Shown: positions 53,929-62,615 of the stretch, in pieces
How the letters are laid out: every line of letters begins with the position of its first letter
Position numbering within the stretch: position 1 is the first letter of the stretch
NCBI RefSeq assembly: GCF_965204935.1
Contig: NZ_CBDBFO010000002.1
Reading direction: 5' to 3' (one strand)
DNA length: 64,000 bases
Origin: Hoeflea_A sp965204935
Lineage (GTDB): Bacteria > Pseudomonadota > Alphaproteobacteria > Rhizobiales > Rhizobiaceae
Program-made: the position numbers and the translations under genes
Notes under the pieces: generated by a model
Databases searched by the model: none
What the model was told of the DNA's origin: nothing
Seen by the model: the letters and a program-made list of their open reading frames with translations, nothing else

Positions 53929-55837
53929 GGTCGTTCTGCTGGTTGCGCCCGTCGGCCTGATGATCGCTGTTTGCATCGGCCTTACCGGCGCCGGGACCTG
54001 GCTGGCGCAGTTCGGGAATTCCGCCGGGGCGCAACTGACGCTGGGGCGGATCGGCATTGCTCTTCCCTATCTATCGGCTGCGGCCGTCGGGGTTATTTTC
54101 CTCTTCGCCGCCCGTGGCGCCATGGCGATCAAATCCGCCGGCCTTGGTGTTCTGGTGGGTGCGGTCGGCATGATTACCATTGCGGCGATGCGCGAAGTGA
54201 CGCGCCTTGCCGGTTTCGCCGACGCGGTACCGGACGGCCGCCGGCTGATCGAATATGCCGACCCTTCGACCGGTATCGGCGCCATGCTGTGCCTTGCCGC
54301 CGGCCTGTTCGCGTTCCGCGTTGCGCTGCGCGGCGATGCCGCCTTCGCGACGATGAAACCAAGGCGCGTGACGGGCAGGCGCGCCATTCACGGATCGGCG
54401 CACTGGATGGCGATGCCACAAGCCAGACGCCTGTTCGGCGCGAACGGCGGGATCGTCATCGGCGAAGCCTGTCGCGTCGACAGGGACAGTGTGGCAGGTC
54501 ACACGTTCCGCGCCGATGACAGGCAGACCTGGGGCGCCGGCGGCAAATCCGCCCTGCTGTGCTTCGACGCCTCGTTCGGATCGACCCACGGCCTGGTCTT
54601 CGCCGGATCGGGCGGCTTCAAGACGACGTCCGTCACGATCCCCACAGCGCTCAAATGGGGTGGCGGTCTCGTCGCGCTCGATCCCTCCAGCGAGGTGGCG
54701 CCCATGGTGATCGACCATCGGCGCAAGGCCGGCCGCGAGGTCTTCGCGCTGAGCCCCGCGGATCCGTCCATCGGCTTCAACGTGCTCGACTGGATCGGCC
54801 GCTACGGCGGCACCAGGGAAGAGGATGTCGTTGCCGTCGCAAGCTGGGTGGTGACGGACACCGGACGGCAGGTTTCCGCGCGCGACGACTTCTTCCGCGC
54901 CTCCGCCCTTCAGCTCATCACCGCGCTGATCGCCGATGTGTGCCTGTCCGGGCATACGCAAAGAGAAAGACAGACCTTGCGGCAGGTCCGAATGAACCTT
55001 TCCGAGCCCGAGCCGAAACTGCGCGAGCGGCTGCAGCGCATCCACGACAATTCCGGGTCGGCATTCGTGCGCGAGAACGTCGCCGCCTTCGTCAACATGA
55101 CCCCGGAAACCTTCTCCGGCGTTTACGCCAATGCCATCAGGGAAACGCACTGGCTCTCCTATCCGAACTATGCCGCGCTCGTCTCGGGATCGAGTTTCCC
55201 GACCGACGACCTGGCGAACGGCAGGACGGACATCTTCGTCAATCTCGACCTGAAAACACTCGAGGTTCATCCGGGCCTTGCCCGCACCATCATCGGCGCG
55301 CTGCTCAATGCCATCTACAACCGGAATGGCCAGGTCGCGGGCCGCACCCTCTTCCTGCTCGATGAGGTGGCGCGCCTGGGCTATGTGCGCATTCTGGAGA
55401 CGGCGCGCGATGCCGGCCGCAAATACGGGATCAGCCTGTTGCTGCTCTTCCAGTCCATCGGGCAGATGCGCGAGACCTGGGGCGGGCGCGACGCCACGTC
55501 GAAATGGTTCGAGAGCGCAGCATGGGTTTCCTTCGCCGCGATCAACGATCCCGAGACGGCGGAATACATCTCGCGCCGATGCGGCAACACGACCGTCGAG
55601 GTCGACCAGCTCAGCCGGACATCGCAGATGTCGGGATCATCGCGAACCCGCTCGAAGCAACTGGCCGCGCGGCCGTTGATCCTGCCCGAGGAAGTGCTGC
55701 GCATGCGCGGCGACGAGCAGATCGTGTTCACGGCCGGCAACCCGCCGCTTCGCTGCGGCCGCGCCATCTGGTTCCGGCGAGACGACGTGAAGAGCGTCGC
55801 GGGCAAGAACAGGTTTCACCGGGAAGACCGAAAATGA
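53915..55837 (+). CDS. traG: Type IV coupling protein TraG (VirD4 family)
   Basis: The 640-aa protein has several N-terminal membrane helices (within residues 1-150), Walker A FAGSGGFKTTSV, GLVALDPSSEVAPMV, Walker B LFLLDEVARLGYV and the LLLLFQSIGQMRETWG block of TraG/VirD4. ATG 53915 is chosen as it overlaps the traD end. It links the TraA relaxosome to a type IV channel; trb genes are not in the window. It is intact, unlike traF and traB. Confidence 0.95.
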   Translation: MTATRVVLLVAPVGLMIAVCIGLTGAGTWLAQFGNSAGAQLTLGRIGIALPYLSAAAVGVIFLFAARGAMAIKSAGLGVLVGAVGMITIAAMREVTRLAGFADAVPDGRRLIEYADPSTGIGAMLCLAAGLFAFRVALRGDAAFATMKPRRVTGRRAIHGSAHWMAMPQARRLFGANGGIVIGEACRVDRDSVAGHTFRADDRQTWGAGGKSALLCFDASFGSTHGLVFAGSGGFKTTSVTIPTALKWGGGLVALDPSSEVAPMVIDHRRKAGREVFALSPADPSIGFNVLDWIGRYGGTREEDVVAVASWVVTDTGRQVSARDDFFRASALQLITALIADVCLSGHTQRERQTLRQVRMNLSEPEPKLRERLQRIHDNSGSAFVRENVAAFVNMTPETFSGVYANAIRETHWLSYPNYAALVSGSSFPTDDLANGRTDIFVNLDLKTLEVHPGLARTIIGALLNAIYNRNGQVAGRTLFLLDEVARLGYVRILETARDAGRKYGISLLLLFQSIGQMRETWGGRDATSKWFESAAWVSFAAINDPETAEYISRRCGNTTVEVDQLSRTSQMSGSSRTRSKQLAARPLILPEEVLRMRGDEQIVFTAGNPPLRCGRAIWFRRDDVKSVAGKNRFHREDRK

Positions 55838-55914
55838 ATGGCGTCAATCGATGATTGCGTATCGGTTCACAAAACCGGATAGACACGCGAATCCCGCCCG
55901 GCGAGACGCTTCCC

Positions 55915-56115
55915 ATGCCTTCACGCCAAAGCGAACCGGTCCATCTTCGCCGCATCGACCCTGCCCGGAACATGCGGCGCTTTTATTGCCTCAGCGTTCA
56001 GCCGACGCTGTTCGGCGGTGCCTCGCTCATTCGCGACCGGGGCAGGATCGGAACGCGCGGCCAGTCGATGATCGAGACGTTTGACGAACGCCTTGAGGCG
56101 GAAGATCTGCGGTGA
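55915..56115 (+). CDS. Truncated WGR-domain protein (66 aa)
   Basis: From ATG 55915 the protein reads VHLRRIDPARNMRRFYCLSV, PTLFGGASLIRDRGRIGTRGQ and ends ETFDERLEAEDLR. It matches the WGR domains encoded next to traG in rhizobial elements, but the eponymous Trp is replaced (DRGRIG) and the last helix is missing, so it may be decaying. WGR domains bind nucleic acids. Confidence 0.7.
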   Translation: MPSRQSEPVHLRRIDPARNMRRFYCLSVQPTLFGGASLIRDRGRIGTRGQSMIETFDERLEAEDLR

Positions 56116-56127
56116 AATGGCCTGCGC

Positions 56128-56514
56128 CTATAAACACCGCACTGGCGCAGAATACCGGGCGATCAGTTCGTCAACCGTCAACAGGGTGATCCCTTCGGCA
56201 ACTGCCTGGGAAATCAGAATACGGTCGAACGGATCCTTGTGGATCGGCGGAAGCACGGTGACACCGACAGCATGTTCGCTAGTAATGGCAAGTTCCTGAT
56301 AGCCATTTTCGAGAAGGCCGCGCCTCAGGAGGCGGGGATCGACCGTGAAATCCGCTCGACCGAGCCCCGCTTTGATCGCAACTTCCCAAAGGCTGGCCGA
56401 ACTGAATATCAGCTCGTTGTCGGTGTTCACGATCTCGGCAAGGGCGGCAGGTGGCAGCCGTTCAGGTTCGCTGGCCGCCCAAAGGAGAAGATGCGTGTCG
56501 AGCAGGAGCCTCAC
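56128..56514 (-). CDS. vapC: VapC-type PIN-domain toxin
   Basis: The 128-aa PIN-domain ribonuclease has the acidic residues in LLLDTHLLLWAAS, SSASLWEVAIKAGLG, KDPFDRILISQAVAEG and LLTVDELIARY. These are the conserved Asp/Glu positions of VapC toxins (PF01850). It overlaps the antitoxin gene stop by 4 nt (ATGA). The pair would stabilise the element. Confidence 0.9.
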   Translation of the reverse strand: MRLLLDTHLLLWAASEPERLPPAALAEIVNTDNELIFSSASLWEVAIKAGLGRADFTVDPRLLRRGLLENGYQELAITSEHAVGVTVLPPIHKDPFDRILISQAVAEGITLLTVDELIARYSAPVRCL

Positions 56515-56756
56515 TCATCACCGCCGAACATCTTTTCGATTTGATTTTCACCCATGCGGTCGAAGTCATCGGGCACCTTGAACTGACCGGCCATGAAGCC
56601 GACCCTATGCGCCTTGTGCGGCAGGGGCGCGCCAAGCGCCACAACCTTCACAAGGGGCTTGCCGGCTTTGGCGATGATGAAGGGTTCGCCTTTCGCCGCT
56701 TTCTCGATCAGGCGTGATAGATGGGTCTTGGCCTCGTGAATATTGACGGTGTGCAC
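56511..56756 (-). CDS. vapB: Phd/YefM-type antitoxin for VapC
   Basis: The 81-aa antitoxin starts MHTVNIHEAKTHLSRLIEKA and continues KGEPFIIAKAGKPLVKVVAL, the Phd/YefM DNA-binding fold, then a C-terminal toxin-binding part (FKVPDDFDRMGENQIEKMFG). It precedes the toxin and probably autoregulates the pair. AACTTAGTTCGAC-AAACTTAGTT just upstream (56770-56793) is a direct repeat of AACTTAGTT, a candidate operator. Confidence 0.9.
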   Translation of the reverse strand: MHTVNIHEAKTHLSRLIEKAAKGEPFIIAKAGKPLVKVVALGAPLPHKAHRVGFMAGQFKVPDDFDRMGENQIEKMFGGDE

Positions 56757-56827
56757 AGGTGCTCTCCAACTTAGTTCGACAAACTTAGTTTAACGGGTCC
56801 GGAGTTTCAAGGCCTGTGTTCAGGCCT

Positions 56828-56857
56828 GGATGGCCCCGCCTTGCGGCGGGGCCATCC
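56828..56857 (-). terminator. Strong hairpin after the DUF736 gene
   Basis: Perfect 13-bp arms GGATGGCCCCGCC and GGCGGGGCCATCC surround a 4-nt TTGC loop. It lies 10 nt after the DUF736 stop, before the antitoxin promoter. No T-run follows, so it may be a stabilising or weak terminator. Confidence 0.65.
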
Positions 56858-56866
56858 GGGATATTG

Positions 56867-57184
56867 TCAGTCCCGGTTGCCATTGGGGCGGGACCAGATC
56901 AGCTGCATGCCGTCTTGGCCTTCGACCTCGATCAGGGTGGCGTAGATCGGAGCCGCGAAGCTCGGGTCGTCCAGCTTGACCGAGAGGTAGTCGCGTTCGG
57001 TCTGCCTGGCCTGCTTCTGCCACGCGGCGCCCAGCTCGACTGCATTCGAGTAGATGCGGAAGTGCGGTCCGTTATCGGAGGGGTTTTCGATGCGCTCGAA
57101 GCGGGCCTTGACGTTGAGAGCGAGGGTCTTGATCTGGCCGGTGAAGCCGTTCCTGGTGGTGGTGAAGGTGCCGATGTTTGCCAT
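56867..57184 (-). CDS. DUF736 family protein
   Basis: The 105-aa protein from ATG 57184 (AGGA upstream) begins MANIGTFTTTRNGFTGQIKT and contains FRIYSNAVELGAAW and RDYLSVKLDDPSF, diagnostic of DUF736. The family is common on rhizobial plasmids and integrative elements; its function is unknown. Its presence supports the Ti-type element context. Confidence 0.92.
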   Translation of the reverse strand: MANIGTFTTTRNGFTGQIKTLALNVKARFERIENPSDNGPHFRIYSNAVELGAAWQKQARQTERDYLSVKLDDPSFAAPIYATLIEVEGQDGMQLIWSRPNGNRD

Positions 57185-57803
57185 TGTCCTGTTCCTTTTC
57201 GATGTTTCGGGCCGCGCCCATCGCGGCCTCGATGGCTGTCGCAGAGACCGGCAACGACCGGCGCGCACCTGAAAGGCCGCAATGAAATGGAGGACGGCGG
57301 GACGGGGCTTTCTTGCATCGCGAGGAATGGCGGCGCAGCCGCCAGGGGAAGAAAGTTCCTGCCCGCCGTTGCGACAAGCCGGGTGAGGCGAAGCCGGTTG
57401 CCGGTCAGACATGCCAGATCGAGACCGCGTTGGGCGAAGTCCGTGAGAGACGACGGTAAAAGGAACAGGCCATGACGTGGCGAACATGCCCACCGCCACC
57501 CGTCACTGGCACACAATCGGCAGATCGACCTCGGCACAGTGCAAGGCAGCCCAACTGCCGGATCGGGAATCCCGGCACCATTGACGAGCCATTTGCCGAT
57601 CTTCGGTGACCGAACGCGCGACCGGAAAAGACAGAAAAGGCAACCGTCCGAAAGTGGCATCCCTCCGCAAGGCGCGCGGCTGTCGCGGAGGTTCTGCTCC
57701 CGCACGGCATGGTGAGATCAGGCGAGCGCTGCAGGTGCCCTGTCGTCCCGGACGATCGCACGGAACTCTGATGACGGGAACGCGCCGCCCAAGCGGTCTG
57801 ACA
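57185..57803. other. Intergenic region with no recognised gene
   Basis: Long frames are open on both strands because of base composition, but none has a family pattern or good start. It probably includes the promoter for DUF736. Confidence 0.4.
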
Positions 57804-58547
57804 TTAGACGCCGCACATCCCCTCGCATTCGTTCGGCCAGAGATCGAGCTGGCCGTGGTCGGCCTCTTCGAGGGGAACACCGGACCGGTGTAAATAGACC
57901 TCGCCGCGAATACCCCGGATCCCGGTTCGGATCGCACGGTCGACATCAATCGCATCGCGCCAGGCCTCCTCGTCATGGTCGCGCATGGCACGCCATCGAC
58001 CATTGTCATGGAACGGACAACCGATGCAGGCGGATTTCGGCGGGTCGGGATAGCCACTTTTTCGCAGCCAGGCGAGGCAATCGCGGCGCGTCATGCGCTC
58101 CTCGATGAGCGGCCACCGGTTGCGCTGCCAGGCCTCCCGGCTCGGCTTCATGCGGATTACCTCGTCGAAGGAAATCCCGATCCATTGCTCGACGACCGCG
58201 AAGGTCGGCGAGCGCTTGCGCGTGAGCTGGACGAGTTCCCGGACTTTCCGGCGGATCGGCTCAATCTTGTAGTCGCCCGTGCATTGGCGGCGGATCATGC
58301 CGATAGAGACATTGCCGCGACGGTCGACCGATCGCGCAAACGCCGGGATCGACGCCCACCGTTCACCGCGACTGGCGGCGAGCAGATTGTCACGCATGTT
58401 GCCGGCCCCGACGACGACGACCGGAAATGGCAGCACGTTCGGCGACATGAGCCAGTCGAGATGCTCGTAGACGGCTCTCGGCTCCCGGCCGGTATCGGCA
58501 AAGATCGCGCAGTCCGGCATCGGCCCGACCGCGCCATGCGCCGCCAT
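57804..58547 (-). pseudogene. 5'-truncated PAPS-reductase-like (PP-loop) protein
   Basis: The 247 residues match PAPS-reductase/FAD-synthetase-like proteins of mobile elements: AAHGAVGPMPDCAIFADTGREP, SIGMIRRQCTGDYKIEPIRR and the Cys pair in KSACIGCPFHDNGRW. Relatives begin with an SGGxxS-type ATP loop (about 15 residues) before LMAAHG; here that region is missing and a TAA stands a few codons upstream. The truncation coincides with the Tn7-like transposon end. An internal ATG (58547) could still start a product, but without the nucleotide loop. Confidence 0.75.
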
Positions 58548-58548
58548 C

Positions 58549-58625
58549 AGTCTGAACAGAACCGATTAACGCCCTTTAAGAAAGCAATTATATTATTTCG
58601 AGTAAACCGATTCGCGGTCTTCAAG
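58549..58625. mobile_element. Left end region of the Tn7-like transposon
   Basis: AACCGATT occurs at 58560-58567 and 58605-58612, 45 bp apart, in an AT-rich stretch unlike its surroundings. Repeated transposase sites near the tip are typical of Tn7/Tn5053-type ends. Homology to the PAPS gene stops at about 58549, which places the tip at 58549-58555. The other end and the TSD are outside the window or undeterminable. Confidence 0.6.
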
Positions 58626-58643
58626 AGAAGGAAACCATGAGCC

Positions 58644-59315
58644 GTGAGTGACGAAATTACACCTTTGTGTATGCCGCCTGCGGCTCGAAACCCGGCAGCA
58701 CGGCCTGGATACAGGTCCTGCACCGGTTGGTATCGGTCAATAAAGACGAATCAACGCTTGCCCTACGAAAGTTTGCTTGAGCGGGACGCGCTGATCGTCT
58801 TGGACGTTGATCCGGCGGTCGTCGATTTCTCCGCACAGCCGAAGACGTTTGTCTGGACTGAGGGCCGACGGAAAAGGCAATACACACCCGATCTTATGGT
58901 TGTTTTAGACGATGGTCAGATTGTTTATCGGCAGGTGAAGCCAGCAGCCTTTTTCGCGCGGAACCCAACGCTTGACCGTCGCTTGCTGGCGATCGAGAAG
59001 CAATGCACGCATTGCGGCGCCAGTCACGAAATTTGGCTCGACACCGATATCCGGCGCCAACCCAGGCTTGCCAATGCCCGACGTATCCGGGCCTCCGCCA
59101 GCTTCATCGCAGAGGAAGGCCGGGCCGCTGTGTATACGGCGCTTGGCACGCTGAGGATGCCGACCACGTTGGGTATTGCAATGGACAGACTTGGCGGCAA
59201 GCCCGAGCAACTAAACCTCATCCTGGGCATAGTGGCCCGGGGTGCACTGGCAATCGACCTGGATGCCACACTCAGCAGGGACGCCGCACTTTGGCTGGGG
59301 AGCGAATACAAATGA
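58644..59315 (+). CDS. tnsA: TnsA-like transposon endonuclease
   Basis: The 223-aa protein, GTG start 58644, has a PD-(D/E)XK core of the TnsA type: LPYESLLERDALIVLDVD (Glu in the first helix), QYTPDLMVVLDDGQ (Asp), and IVYRQVKPAAFF (Q-x-K). The C-terminal part holds a winged-HTH-like region. In Tn7, TnsA cuts the 5' strands so the element moves by cut-and-paste. Its stop overlaps tniA (ATGA). Confidence 0.85.
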   Translation: MSDEITPLCMPPAARNPAARPGYRSCTGWYRSIKTNQRLPYESLLERDALIVLDVDPAVVDFSAQPKTFVWTEGRRKRQYTPDLMVVLDDGQIVYRQVKPAAFFARNPTLDRRLLAIEKQCTHCGASHEIWLDTDIRRQPRLANARRIRASASFIAEEGRAAVYTALGTLRMPTTLGIAMDRLGGKPEQLNLILGIVARGALAIDLDATLSRDAALWLGSEYK

Positions 59316-61432
59316 ACGCAACACAACTCCGCTTTCAACAGGGAGACACGCTGTCGATCCGGAACGTAGACGGACATGTAGCGCTGTGGAGCGTGGTCGA
59401 GCGCAAGCGCAGAGGCTATCTGCTTCAGCCGCATGGCAGTGGCGACGCACGAACATGGTCGGATGACGAAATCGATGAGGCTTATGGGTCGCGGCGGCTA
59501 ACGCATCACCCGCATAATCCCGAACGGCTACCGAAGGCGGTTGCCGAGGTTCTCGAACGGACATGGGAGTTTTGGCCCGAGGAGATTCGGCGCGAGGCAG
59601 AGCGACGAGAGGTATATGTGCGAATGGTAGACGCTATTCGCGACCAACATCGCACTCTGATGGAGACTTATACTGCCGCCGCTGCTGTTGTGTTTGAGAG
59701 ACACAAAGAGCGGTGGGAATGGGAGAACGCGGAATTTGCCGCGCGGCGTACCGTTGGGGGGCACCGCAACAAGCGGCAAACGGATAGGGCAAATACCCGC
59801 GGCATCAAGAAGTTGGTCCAGCCCAATCCCTACACGCTGCGAACATGGCACAAGGTTTGGAGCCAACACGGCCGAGATATTCGCCTTCTCATCCCGCATT
59901 ATCATCTGCGTGGCGCACGCCAACCTCGATACCGCAAGGAAGAGGGTGACAGGCCAGACACGTACAAGCTGATGCGGCGTGCGGTAGAAGACTATTATAT
60001 GGGCTTACCACGACGGCGGAAGAACTATGCCTATCGCCGTTATGTCGAGCTTTGCAAGGCGGAGGGGGTGCCGCCGGTTAGCGACCGAACCTTTCGTGTG
60101 TTCATCCGCAACAACTACACTGACCGCCAAGAGTTCGAGCGACGCTTCGGGCGGCGTGCAGCCTGGTTAAAGTTTGGGATCTTTGAGCGGACAAAACCGC
60201 CGGAACGTCCCCTGGAGGAGGTCGAGATCGATCACTGCCTAATCGATTTGGTGGTGGTTCATCCTCAAACACGGCGGCCGATGGGGCGACCATGGCTGAC
60301 GGTAGCGTTAGACCGTGCGACACGGATGATCGTCGGCGCGCATCTGAGCTTCGAGGTACCGTCCTACGCATCGCTGCAGCGCGCACTCGCGCATGCCTTC
60401 TGGAAGAAAGATCTGTCAGGGATCGACGGGCTTGAGCATGATTGGCCGTGCCATGGCGTACCGGAATGGGTGGTTTGCGATAATGGCAAGGAGTTCCGGT
60501 CGCAATCCTTGCAACTGTCGGCATCTATGCTCGACTTCGGCGTGGTCAATCTACCCGTGAAGATGCCGTGGCTCAAAGGTGCTGTCGAGCGGGTCTTTCA
60601 GACGATTGGCGTGCAGGTGTTCAGCCATCAGGAGGGAACGACGCTTTCGCGCACCATGGATTATAAGCCTGCCGCACGCGCCAGATTAACGCTGGAAGAA
60701 GTCAGGGGGATGATCCTGAAATGGATCGTCGACGACTATCATCAGAGCATACATGACACGCTGAAATGCCGTCCTGTCGAACGCTGGCGTGCACTGACGA
60801 GCTTATACCCGGTGCGTCCGGTGCCTGACTTCGATCACATTGTGCGCATGACGGGCGAGACATTCCGTCGGCGAATATCGAACGTGGGCATCCGGTATGA
60901 GGGTCTTCTATATGCTGATCGGGCGAAGCTGGAGCCGCTGCTTGCGCGGCGCAATGGCCTGGAGAAGGAATGGGAGATCCGCTTCGACCCATATGATCTC
61001 GGTGAAATCTGGCTGCTCGACGACGAAAGAGGTGAATGGTTACTGATCCCGTGTACAGATCAGTCAGTATCGCGAGGCGTGTCGAAATACCAACACAAAG
61101 TCCATCGTAAGATCGCTCGCCGGAGCCTGGCGCCCGGCTCGCCAATCAGCGTGGCGGATCTCGAGGGGGCGCGGCAAAAGGCCAGGCAGTCTGTGGAGGA
61201 ACTCCACGGCAAGAAAAGCAAGGCGCGCAGCACAGCGCGAGCGGCACGCTATGAGGCGGATGGTCGGCACTTCACACCATTAGATGGTGAGAAGCCGGCG
61301 CGGGAGACACGAAGCGACACCACGACTGCCGGACGCCCCGAGGAAGACTCATGTAAACGCGCCGTGGAAGTCGTCGATCTGGATGCCGACATCAAAGCGC
61401 TTGTGGAGCAGTGGTCGAGTGACGTGGCATGA
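59312..61432 (+). CDS. tniA: Tn7-like DDE transposase TniA/TnsB
   Basis: The 706-aa transposase has N-terminal HTH-type regions, a Mu/Tn7-type integrase core with VEIDHCLIDLVVVHPQ (first Asp), WVVCDNGKEF (second Asp) and WLKGAVERVFQTI (Glu), then a beta-barrel and a C-terminal tail for TniB interaction. ATG 59312 overlaps the tnsA stop. It joins 3' ends to target DNA. Intact. Confidence 0.93.
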   Translation: MNATQLRFQQGDTLSIRNVDGHVALWSVVERKRRGYLLQPHGSGDARTWSDDEIDEAYGSRRLTHHPHNPERLPKAVAEVLERTWEFWPEEIRREAERREVYVRMVDAIRDQHRTLMETYTAAAAVVFERHKERWEWENAEFAARRTVGGHRNKRQTDRANTRGIKKLVQPNPYTLRTWHKVWSQHGRDIRLLIPHYHLRGARQPRYRKEEGDRPDTYKLMRRAVEDYYMGLPRRRKNYAYRRYVELCKAEGVPPVSDRTFRVFIRNNYTDRQEFERRFGRRAAWLKFGIFERTKPPERPLEEVEIDHCLIDLVVVHPQTRRPMGRPWLTVALDRATRMIVGAHLSFEVPSYASLQRALAHAFWKKDLSGIDGLEHDWPCHGVPEWVVCDNGKEFRSQSLQLSASMLDFGVVNLPVKMPWLKGAVERVFQTIGVQVFSHQEGTTLSRTMDYKPAARARLTLEEVRGMILKWIVDDYHQSIHDTLKCRPVERWRALTSLYPVRPVPDFDHIVRMTGETFRRRISNVGIRYEGLLYADRAKLEPLLARRNGLEKEWEIRFDPYDLGEIWLLDDERGEWLLIPCTDQSVSRGVSKYQHKVHRKIARRSLAPGSPISVADLEGARQKARQSVEELHGKKSKARSTARAARYEADGRHFTPLDGEKPARETRSDTTTAGRPEEDSCKRAVEVVDLDADIKALVEQWSSDVA

Positions 61433-62610
61433 CTAACAAGCCGGCGCCCATAGCTGCCGGTACGCCTTCTGCGCCGGATATCGTCCTCGCCTTTGAGACC
61501 ACGGTGATCCCACACACCCGGCATGTCGCGACCAAGACCGCCATCCGCGAACTTCACGGCCGCTATCGCCCGCTCGACAGCGACCGTCGGTTCAAGGCGC
61601 GTGCATTGCTCATCGTCGGGGCATCCGGGTCGGGCAAAACGACAGCGCTTGAGGATTACATGGCAGACTTCCCGGATATGACACTGGAGGATACATGTCC
61701 GTCCCTTTCGGATGATGAAATCGAACGCCTGAAAGATGCTGATATCAGACGTATCGTCTATGTTGAGGCCCCCGAGCGCACGACGCGCCGGGCGTTGGTG
61801 GCTACGATCCTGGGAGCATTCGGTTATCGGGCTCGGGAACATTGGAACACGAGTGAGGTGATCGAAAAGATCGCCCTTTATGCCGAGCAGATGGGTACTC
61901 AGATGATCTTTATCGACGAGGGCCATCATATGGTGAACGAGGCTAAGCCCGATGCCACGATTGAGGTGACCGAATTCATTAAGTCACTGCTCAATCGGGT
62001 CAAGGTGCAGATCGTAATCGCCGGCCTGCCTCAGCTTCTCGATATTGCGGCGCCAGGCCCGAAGACCGCGCAGTTGCGCCGTCGGCTCCAGCCGCCAATG
62101 GTCCTGAGGCCTTACAGTTGGGTGACGCGGAGTGGGCGTACTATGTTCTCAAGTGTCCTCGGCGTCATGGAAAAGATGATGGAGCTTCCCGATCCGTCAG
62201 GATTATCCAGGCATGACATTGCCAAACGCATCTACGTCGCCACACACGGCGAGATCGGAATGGTCTCAAAATACCTTAGTCGGGCACTGTCACTCGCGCT
62301 GGCAAGGCAGTTGCGCTCGATCGACCTCGCATTGCTGGGGGAGGTGCACGCAAGCTGGTTTACCGACTATTCCTCCGGTGACGACGACATCATCGACTTC
62401 GACACGATCATCGAGGATAGCGATCCTGACCGGCGTCAAACAGCGATGCAAGATAATCCCTTCCTCTGCTCATCAGACCAATTGAAAACCCTATGGAAGA
62501 AGGGTTGTGATGCTTACGCGCCCCATGCCTCGTTTGCGAACGACACGCGGATCACTCGCCTGCGCGGCACGGGACCCGCTCCATATCAGCCGTTTGGCCG
62601 AGGAGATTGA
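61429..62610 (+). CDS. tniB: AAA+ transposition regulator TniB/TnsC
   Basis: The 393-aa ATPase has Walker A LLIVGASGSGKTTAL, Walker B QMIFIDEGHHMV, a sensor region IVIAGLPQLLDIA and arginine-rich QLRRRLQPP. It starts 4 nt inside the tniA end. By family knowledge it forms filaments that connect the TniQ-bound target to the transposase. The acidic tail (SGDDDIIDFDTIIED) is long. Confidence 0.92.
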   Translation: MTNKPAPIAAGTPSAPDIVLAFETTVIPHTRHVATKTAIRELHGRYRPLDSDRRFKARALLIVGASGSGKTTALEDYMADFPDMTLEDTCPSLSDDEIERLKDADIRRIVYVEAPERTTRRALVATILGAFGYRAREHWNTSEVIEKIALYAEQMGTQMIFIDEGHHMVNEAKPDATIEVTEFIKSLLNRVKVQIVIAGLPQLLDIAAPGPKTAQLRRRLQPPMVLRPYSWVTRSGRTMFSSVLGVMEKMMELPDPSGLSRHDIAKRIYVATHGEIGMVSKYLSRALSLALARQLRSIDLALLGEVHASWFTDYSSGDDDIIDFDTIIEDSDPDRRQTAMQDNPFLCSSDQLKTLWKKGCDAYAPHASFANDTRITRLRGTGPAPYQPFGRGD

Positions 62611-62615
62611 CGGCT

